Shown here piece after piece: positions 5,778 to 11,558 of a DNA stretch of 13,396 nucleotides. The position numbers and the translations under genes are program-made. The notes under the pieces were generated by a model that saw only the letters and a program-made list of their open reading frames with translations, did no database searches and had not been told where the DNA came from. Source of the stretch: Selenomonadaceae bacterium UBA3796 (GTDB lineage Bacteria > Bacillota > Negativicutes > Selenomonadales > Selenomonadaceae); contig DFES01000181.1 in assembly GCA_002369175.1 (NCBI GenBank), forward strand, positions 1 to 13,396, in the 5' to 3' direction. Numbering within the stretch: the stretch's first letter is position 1; every line of letters starts with the position of its first letter.

Positions 5778-8700
5778 ATGACGGGAAAAAAGTTTAGGGC
5801 GGCAGGCATATTCATGGGAATCTTTCTGATGGGCGCCCTGGGTTTCTGGATGTATCTCAGGTCTGCGGCTTTCATGGAATATGCTGGGAGCACGGCGGCT
5901 GAACAAGCCTCCGTGCTCCTTGGGGTACCGGTGGAAGTGGGGGAAATCGAGATAGACTCCTCTCATTCCATTACGATCCGGGATATTGTTGTTTATGATA
6001 AGCAGGCGGAACGCATCGCACGGGCTGAGGAGGCCAGGGTGAGTTTCCGCCTGTTTCCTGTGCTTTCGGGAAACCCTGCGGCAGCCGTGGATGAAGTTGT
6101 GCTGCGGCGGGTGGAGGCGGATCTTCTCCAACGAAAAGACGGCGCGTGGAATGTGGAGGATATTGAGACAGAAGAAGGCGGAGAAACGGCTTTTCGCGGC
6201 AGGGTGCGCCTGGAGGATGGCACGGTCAGGGGGACTGTGGAAGGGAAATCCCTTGTGATGGAAAACGTTGCCGCAGGGGTGGACATGGCAAATTATCCCA
6301 TCATAAAGGCGGAGATTTCGGCAGAAAATCAGGGCGCAAAAGTAAAAGCCCAGGGAAGCTTCAGCGAGGAAAAACAGATTGCCTCGGCGGAGGTGGAAGA
6401 AGTTGTTCTGGAAAACTATCTTCCGCTTCTGCCGGAGGGGCTGCTTCCTGAGAATGTAAAAATTCTTTCGGGCAAAGCAGTCAAAGGGAAGGCAGCGCTT
6501 CTCCGCCGGTACGGAAAACTCAGTTTCAGCGGCCAGGCGGAGTATGAGCAGGGCGCAGTTCAGGTGGAGGATACGACGATTGAGAATATCCATGGGTTTG
6601 CCTCCTTTACGGATTCCGAGCTCATGCTCTCTGCAGATGCAAGCGCCAGCAATCAGGCAGCGCATGTCCACGGGAAGCTCCGCTGGGATACGGGTGTACC
6701 CTATATGGATCTTTACGCCAGTTCCGATGCGTTCGATCCGGGGGAAGTCCTTCCCTCTCTTTCCTTCCACGGAGCAGTGGATTTCAAGGCGCATGTCACC
6801 GGATCTTTCCAGAATCCCACAGTGGACGGCGATTTCCACATGGCATCCGGGGAGAGCCAGGGGGTTCGCATCCAAAACGGGGCAGCCCATGTGCGTTTTT
6901 CGGAGAATACCCTGTATCTCCAGAGGATTTCTGTCGGAGTGTTTGACGGAACTGTCAAGGGAGAAGGGGAGCTTCGTCTGGATGACATGGCCTATACGGG
7001 ACATGTCAAGGTGGAAAATCTGGAGGCATCGCATCTTGTCGATTATGTGCCGGATATTTCTGGGCGCATTTCTGCGGATCTCGGAATCAGCGGGCAGGGC
7101 AAGGGATGGGACGGAATGGAGATCTATGGGAGCGCCAGGGCGCAGCAGGCTTCTTACAGGAACCTTCCCATTTCAGACCTCAGTGCATCCTTTTATGCCA
7201 AGGGCAAGGATGTAACCATCGACTATCTGAGTTTGCAGATGCCGAATCACAGCGATGTCGGCCTGGAAGGTGTGATCCGCAATGGCAATGAGCTGAACCT
7301 TTCCTTCTATGGGGGGCATGTGGATCTTTCCTTGGCTTCCCATCTGATACCCCAGGCGGATATGACGGGCTGGGGAGATTTTAAGGGAGAGCTTCGGGGC
7401 AGCGTGGACAATCCGAAGATCGGCCTGAAACTTTCCTGTTTGCGGGGAACTCTCTTCAAGCAGCCCTTCGATTCTCTCAAGGCAACCATGGGCGGCAGCC
7501 TCGATGGGGTCGGCATCCGTGAGTTCTTCATGGAACGCGATGGCCGCGAGGTTTGGCAGGTAAAAGGTCATGTTGGCTTCGTGGGGGAGAAGCGCATTAA
7601 TCTCCAGGTGGATACCGTAGGCGCGCGCATGGAGGATATTGCTGCCCTCGTGGCGCCGGATGTGCCTGTGACCGGCAATGTGGACAATACCATCCGCGTG
7701 ACGGGAACGTTGGAGGATCCCCATGCTGTGGGCTACATTCACATGTATCGCGGCAGTTACCAAGGGATGCTTGTCATAGGTGTAGATGGAGACTATTATA
7801 TGGAGGGGGATCAGATCCGCCTCCAGGATGCGCGCATCCGGACGCCGATGGTGGATATGGATGTGAGCGGTACGCTGAATTACAAAACGAACCGGCTGGA
7901 TATGTCGTTGTCTGTTTATGATATCGACATGAAACGAATGGAACACAAGTTCCCTTACAAGGTGAGCGGGCATGGGACTTTTTCCGGAAAAGCGTGGGGC
8001 TCCATTGAGAATCCGGTTTTCCAGGGGGAATTGAATGTGCCGGAGATCCTCCTCAATGGGCAGAGCATCACCAATGTTCATGGACAGGCAGCCTATGAAA
8101 GTCAGCGGCTGGCGTTGAAGGACTTTGGTTTTTCCCAGGGGGAAGGGACATATCGGCTGGATTTGGCGCTTGGCTTGGATGATGATGCGCTGGATGGCAG
8201 GGTGTCCATACAAAACGGGGATGTCAATGCCTTGGCGGCCATCCTCAATCAGAAAAACGATGTACTGCAGGGAGCCTTGCATGTGGAGGCGGTTTTGGGA
8301 GGCACATCGGACAATCCGGCGGTGCGTGTGGAAGGCGTTCTGCCACAGGGGACGGCTGCCGGCTACGATGTCCATGATGTGGGCTTCAAGGGAAATTTTG
8401 TCAATCATGTTCTGACGGTGGACAAGCTTTCCGGTTCCCAGGGTTCCGAGGGATACTTTGATTCCAATGCCGTCATCAACATGGACGGCCCCATACAGGG
8501 GAGGCTGTCCGCTTATGGCATGGAGTCCGGCATGTTTGCGAAGCTTGCGGGGTTTGATGCAAGAGTGGAAGGGACTTCCAACGTGGAGGCGGTGTTTGGC
8601 GGAGTGTTGGAAAATCCATCGGCGGAGATTACCGTGGCATTGACGAACGGAGGGATCCGCGGTTCTGCCTACGACAGCCTGGACGGTCGCTTTTTGTTGA

Positions 8701-10118
8701 AAAACGGGCTGATTGATGTGCAGGAACTCGTGGCGAAGAAGACACTTGCGGGTCGTGATTACCAGGCCAGTGCAAAGGGCATCATTCCTCTGAAGGCTCT
8801 TTTCGTCCAGGAGGGAGAGGAACTGAATGACTATGAACAAATCAGGCTGGGGATTGCCCTTGATCAGGCGGATCTGAGCCTGCTCCCCGTGCTGTCGGAT
8901 CATGTGGACTGGGCGTTGGGAGCGACCCAGGGAAGTGTGGAAATCACAGGGACTTTGGCGCATCCGCTCTTGAAGGGCAGCCTTTTGATTCCTGAGGGAA
9001 ATATGAAAATCAAGGAACTGGAAGTTCCCCTCACGGATATGAGAGTGTCCCTGAATTTCAAGGGAACCTCGGTGGAACTTGAGGAATGTTCCGGCAACAT
9101 GGGGCAGGGGAACTATCGTTTGACCGGTGCTGTGTCCTTTGACGGAGGAAGCATTACCAAGTATAAACTGCAGGTGGATCTGGATCAGCTTGATGTGCAG
9201 AGTGATTTCTACCGGGGCCCGCTATCCGGAAGCTTTCATGTAAGCGAGGCGGAAATTACTCCGCTTCCGGACAGGAAGCGCATTTTGCCAAAGGTAACAG
9301 GGAATGTACATTTGGAGAACTGCATGATTTCCGTCCCGTCTGTTCCGGAGACGGAAGGGGAACTACCGGAGGTGCTGCTGGATGTTTCCCTGGATTTGGG
9401 AAAGAAAGTGCATTTCTACAGTTCACATCTGTATGATATGTATCTGAATGGTGCCGCGCATTTCGAGGGATCGACCAAATATCCCAAGACATCGGGGAAT
9501 ATTTCCGTGAAGCGGGGAGGGACGTTTACCTATTTGAAGACGGTGTTCCATATCCGGGCGGGGGAGATCCAGTTCAACCAGGTGGATTCTTTCTTGCCAA
9601 GCCTTTCCTTTTTTGCGGATACCCGCCTCGGTCAGACAAAGGTGTTTTTGTGGGCGCGGGGACCAATCGGCAGCGACAGGATGCATCTCAGGCTGGCTTC
9701 ATCGCCGGAGATGAGCCAGACGGAAATCATGAACCTGCTCACATTCCGAAGCGCCAAGGCAGACGGGAAATCCGGCATCGATATGAGCGGACTTTTGCTC
9801 ACAGGGCTTCAGATGAGCGTGCTCTCCGACGTGGAGAACTCCATGCGGGATCTGTTTTATCTGGATGTATTCAGCATTTCCCATGGGCTGGGCTCTACGT
9901 TTGGAGGGAACAAAAAGGATGACAAGGATTATTACAGCCTCACGATCGGAAAATACATCAGCGATAAATTGATGTTCAGGTATTCCCACGGATTTGGCAG
10001 CGGCAGTGACAAATATCGCTATGGCTTTACCTATGATTTGACGGACCGCATCGGTTTGACCTTTGAACGGGAAGGCAAGGAAAATATCGTTGGTGTGGAA
10101 GCAAGAGTAAAATTCTAG
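5778..10118 (+). CDS. tamB: TamB / AsmA-like translocation and assembly protein
   Basis: TamB proteins are anchored in the inner membrane and form a long hydrophobic beta groove across the periplasm, implicated in moving phospholipids to the outer membrane and in barrel assembly. This one has 1446 residues against about 1260 in E. coli. It has a single N-terminal membrane helix (about 9-27), a long beta-rich body and a C-terminal DUF490-type region (about 1100-1446) ending in Phe. The body carries a recurring G-x-x-x-[NDH]-P motif at residues 342, 541, 643, 741, 842, 942 and 1058, with a degenerate copy at 439, giving a period near 100 residues. The ATG follows GGAGA (5766-5770) by 7 nt and lies 26 bp after the tolC-like gene. 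Long antisense open frames across it are codon-bias shadows. Position upstream of bamA agrees with a TamB role. Confidence 0.93.
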   Translation: MTGKKFRAAGIFMGIFLMGALGFWMYLRSAAFMEYAGSTAAEQASVLLGVPVEVGEIEIDSSHSITIRDIVVYDKQAERIARAEEARVSFRLFPVLSGNPAAAVDEVVLRRVEADLLQRKDGAWNVEDIETEEGGETAFRGRVRLEDGTVRGTVEGKSLVMENVAAGVDMANYPIIKAEISAENQGAKVKAQGSFSEEKQIASAEVEEVVLENYLPLLPEGLLPENVKILSGKAVKGKAALLRRYGKLSFSGQAEYEQGAVQVEDTTIENIHGFASFTDSELMLSADASASNQAAHVHGKLRWDTGVPYMDLYASSDAFDPGEVLPSLSFHGAVDFKAHVTGSFQNPTVDGDFHMASGESQGVRIQNGAAHVRFSENTLYLQRISVGVFDGTVKGEGELRLDDMAYTGHVKVENLEASHLVDYVPDISGRISADLGISGQGKGWDGMEIYGSARAQQASYRNLPISDLSASFYAKGKDVTIDYLSLQMPNHSDVGLEGVIRNGNELNLSFYGGHVDLSLASHLIPQADMTGWGDFKGELRGSVDNPKIGLKLSCLRGTLFKQPFDSLKATMGGSLDGVGIREFFMERDGREVWQVKGHVGFVGEKRINLQVDTVGARMEDIAALVAPDVPVTGNVDNTIRVTGTLEDPHAVGYIHMYRGSYQGMLVIGVDGDYYMEGDQIRLQDARIRTPMVDMDVSGTLNYKTNRLDMSLSVYDIDMKRMEHKFPYKVSGHGTFSGKAWGSIENPVFQGELNVPEILLNGQSITNVHGQAAYESQRLALKDFGFSQGEGTYRLDLALGLDDDALDGRVSIQNGDVNALAAILNQKNDVLQGALHVEAVLGGTSDNPAVRVEGVLPQGTAAGYDVHDVGFKGNFVNHVLTVDKLSGSQGSEGYFDSNAVINMDGPIQGRLSAYGMESGMFAKLAGFDARVEGTSNVEAVFGGVLENPSAEITVALTNGGIRGSAYDSLDGRFLLKNGLIDVQELVAKKTLAGRDYQASAKGIIPLKALFVQEGEELNDYEQIRLGIALDQADLSLLPVLSDHVDWALGATQGSVEITGTLAHPLLKGSLLIPEGNMKIKELEVPLTDMRVSLNFKGTSVELEECSGNMGQGNYRLTGAVSFDGGSITKYKLQVDLDQLDVQSDFYRGPLSGSFHVSEAEITPLPDRKRILPKVTGNVHLENCMISVPSVPETEGELPEVLLDVSLDLGKKVHFYSSHLYDMYLNGAAHFEGSTKYPKTSGNISVKRGGTFTYLKTVFHIRAGEIQFNQVDSFLPSLSFFADTRLGQTKVFLWARGPIGSDRMHLRLASSPEMSQTEIMNLLTFRSAKADGKSGIDMSGLLLTGLQMSVLSDVENSMRDLFYLDVFSISHGLGSTFGGNKKDDKDYYSLTIGKYISDKLMFRYSHGFGSGSDKYRYGFTYDLTDRIGLTFEREGKENIVGVEARVKF

Positions 10119-10125
10119 TAGTTCA

Positions 10126-10184
10126 CCTCGTTCGGAACATAAAAATACTGGTTCGATACGCAGTCATCATGGATACGAACGAGG
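10126..10184. repeat. Inverted repeat between tamB and the sigma factor gene
   Basis: CCTCGTTCG (10126-10134) and CGAACGAGG (10176-10184) are perfect inverted copies separated by 41 nt. No T-run follows on either strand, so it is not a normal terminator. It could be a regulator binding site in two halves, or an mRNA structure that processes or stabilises the transcript. It lies in the 111-bp gap between tamB and the sigma gene. Confidence 0.6.
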
Positions 10185-10229
10185 CTGGACACGAAAGGAC
10201 CTGGTGCCGGTGAAACGGAGGTGAAGGAG

Positions 10230-10862
10230 TTGTGTTTGCGGGAATATATGAAGGAACTGAGCCTGGTGAAATTTCTGGAAAGGGAAGAGGAAGCAGGACT
10301 CTGGCAGAAATTCAGGGATGAACACGATGAAGAAGCCAGAAGAATGCTCATTGAGTCCTATCAGCCCTTGGTATTCAAGCAGGCGATGCCCTTTCGCCGG
10401 CAGGAAAATATCATGGATATCATCCAGGAGGGGACCGTAGGTCTTCTTGAGGCGGTGGAAACTTTCGATGCGCGGAAGGGGGTAGCCTTCAGCCTCTATG
10501 CGATGCATCGGATCCGAGGGAGAATGCTGAACTTCATCGAAAAGGAGGGCAGAACGGAAATCGCCTGTATGGATGGGATGGCAGGAGAGGATTGTGTCTT
10601 CCGGAGGGAGTGTCTTGCGGATACGGGAGCTACTGTGCCGGAACAGGCAGAGAGCCATGAACTGGCTGCACGTCTGCATCAGGCAATCGCACGCCTGCCG
10701 AAGAAGGAGCGCGCTGTTTTGGAAGGCGTGTACTTCCATTCGGATCCGGTGAAGGACGTGGCCGAACACCTTAACGTCAGCACGTCCCACATTTACCGCT
10801 TGCAGAAAAGCGGTATCCGGAGAATCCGGGGAATGCTTTCCAGGTTTATGCAGCATTGGTAA
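10230..10862 (+). CDS. Sigma-70 family RNA polymerase sigma factor (two-domain)
   Basis: A transcription initiation factor that directs RNA polymerase to specific promoters. The 210-residue protein has sigma region 2 at about 33-103, with DIIQEGTVGLLEAVETFD (63-80, core binding) and FSLYAMHRIRGRML (87-100, -10 recognition and melting). Region 4 is at about 145-204, with helix-turn-helix VKDVAEHLNVSTSHIYRL (174-191). The linker of about 40 residues is too short for region 3, so the layout is ECF-like although region 2 looks more like group 3 factors. The start is uncertain. GTG 10221 sits inside the ribosome site GGAGGTG (10217-10223). TTG 10230, 7-8 nt further on, is preferred; TTG 10236, served by AAGGAG (10224-10229), and ATG 10248 remain possible. 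It lies between tamB and bamA and is tightly coupled to the membrane-protein gene downstream. Its regulon is unknown. Confidence 0.9.
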   Translation: MCLREYMKELSLVKFLEREEEAGLWQKFRDEHDEEARRMLIESYQPLVFKQAMPFRRQENIMDIIQEGTVGLLEAVETFDARKGVAFSLYAMHRIRGRMLNFIEKEGRTEIACMDGMAGEDCVFRRECLADTGATVPEQAESHELAARLHQAIARLPKKERAVLEGVYFHSDPVKDVAEHLNVSTSHIYRLQKSGIRRIRGMLSRFMQHW

Positions 10863-10874
10863 GGAGCTGGGAAC

Positions 10875-11456
10875 ATGAAGGACAGGAACCGGCTTAGGAA
10901 CCATATCCGTGCGGCCAGGGAATGGCTGGGACAGGCAGACAGTTCCCTGGAGCAGGAAAAGGATATTCAGGGAGACCTGAAGCTCATGCTGGCACGGGCG
11001 GAACTGCAGAGGGCAAACGAGACCAGGGCATCTGTCCAAGGCAGACTCCGCAGGATTGCTCCCCTTGCGACAGCGATTTTTGTTGCGGCGGCAGGGCTGG
11101 GGTGGATGGCGCATGAAGGGATGACCGGAAGGGCGGAAGTCCAGAAAGCAGCCACTGTAGAAATCAGGCCGGAAGCAGAACAGGATTTGCTTCCGGAGCC
11201 TCCGGCCGCCGGGCTGGAAGCAGAGATCCAGGAGCCGCTTTACGTTTTGGAAGAAATTCGACCGACGGAGGGGAGTGCAGTGCAGGATCCTCCCGCAGTT
11301 TTGCCGGAAGTCGCTCCGGTACAGGAAGAAATCCGCGGGGAACCGGCAGGGGCGCGGCATGGAGAGGCTGATGTTTCTCAGGCTCCTTCCGTGATTCCGT
11401 CGACAGAAATGCAAAAGCTGATGCAATCTGCAGGAAAAGTCTTGCGCGCAGACTGA
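10875..11456 (+). CDS. Unrecognised single-pass membrane protein with Pro/Glu-rich periplasmic tail
   Basis: I do not recognise the family. The 193-residue protein has a charged helical N-terminus (about 1-57), a positive cluster RLRR (57-60), one membrane helix (about 61-79), then about 114 residues rich in Pro, Glu and Ala, ending with a short possible helix (STEMQKLMQSAGKVL, 176-190). The positive-inside rule places the N-terminus in the cytoplasm and the tail in the periplasm. The ATG is 12 bp after the sigma factor stop, and AAGGAG (10861-10866) overlaps that stop, so the two are probably translated together. By position and topology it could be a membrane partner or anti-sigma factor, but it shows no ZAS zinc motif or other known anti-sigma domain. 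A structural role linking membrane and periplasm is equally open. Confidence 0.85.
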   Translation: MKDRNRLRNHIRAAREWLGQADSSLEQEKDIQGDLKLMLARAELQRANETRASVQGRLRRIAPLATAIFVAAAGLGWMAHEGMTGRAEVQKAATVEIRPEAEQDLLPEPPAAGLEAEIQEPLYVLEEIRPTEGSAVQDPPAVLPEVAPVQEEIRGEPAGARHGEADVSQAPSVIPSTEMQKLMQSAGKVLRAD

Positions 11457-11471
11457 GATTTCTGGTATGAT
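11442..11471 (+). promoter_or_regulatory. Candidate extended -10 promoter upstream of bamA
   Basis: TATGAT (11466-11471, 5 of 6 consensus) is preceded directly by TGG, an extended -10 element, with TTGCGC (11442-11447, 3 of 6) 18 bp upstream. The -35 box overlaps the 3' end of the preceding gene. A start near 11478 would give a leader of about 80 nt before the bamA TTG. Confidence 0.45.
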
Positions 11472-11488
11472 ATGGTTTCAGGAGTGAA

Positions 11489-11527
11489 ATGGCAAGAAAC
11501 ACGACTTTATGGAAATACAGGTCTTGA
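11489..11527 (+). other. Possible 12-codon leader ORF in the bamA upstream region
   Basis: An ATG at 11489 opens a 12-residue frame (MARNTTLWKYRS) ending in TGA at 11525-11527. GGAG at 11481-11484 lies 4 nt upstream, shorter than usual. It ends 31 nt before the bamA start. A short hairpin, TTTCA/TGAAA (11476-11480 and 11485-11489), encloses the GGAG. It could be a chance ORF. Confidence 0.2.
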
Positions 11528-11558
11528 AATACTTAATTCATTTTAGGAGGTTTCTATT

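Noticed and set aside
5631..7034. 467-residue minus-strand open frame across the tolC-tamB junction
   Set aside because: It is antisense to two genes with clear families, shows no domain and has shadow-like composition.
7173..8963. 596-residue minus-strand open frame inside tamB
   Set aside because: It lies wholly antisense to a well-supported tamB, has no recognisable domain, and is rich in His, Arg and Ile in the manner of a codon-bias shadow.
10119..10229. Terminator after tamB
   Set aside because: The inverted repeat has a 41-nt loop and no T-run on either strand, so it does not look like rho-independent termination.
10875..11456. Membrane protein as a TonB-like energy transducer, because of its Pro/Glu-rich periplasmic part
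   Set aside because: The membrane helix is at 61-79 rather than at the N-terminus, there is no conserved TonB C-terminal domain, and no ExbB or ExbD genes are nearby.
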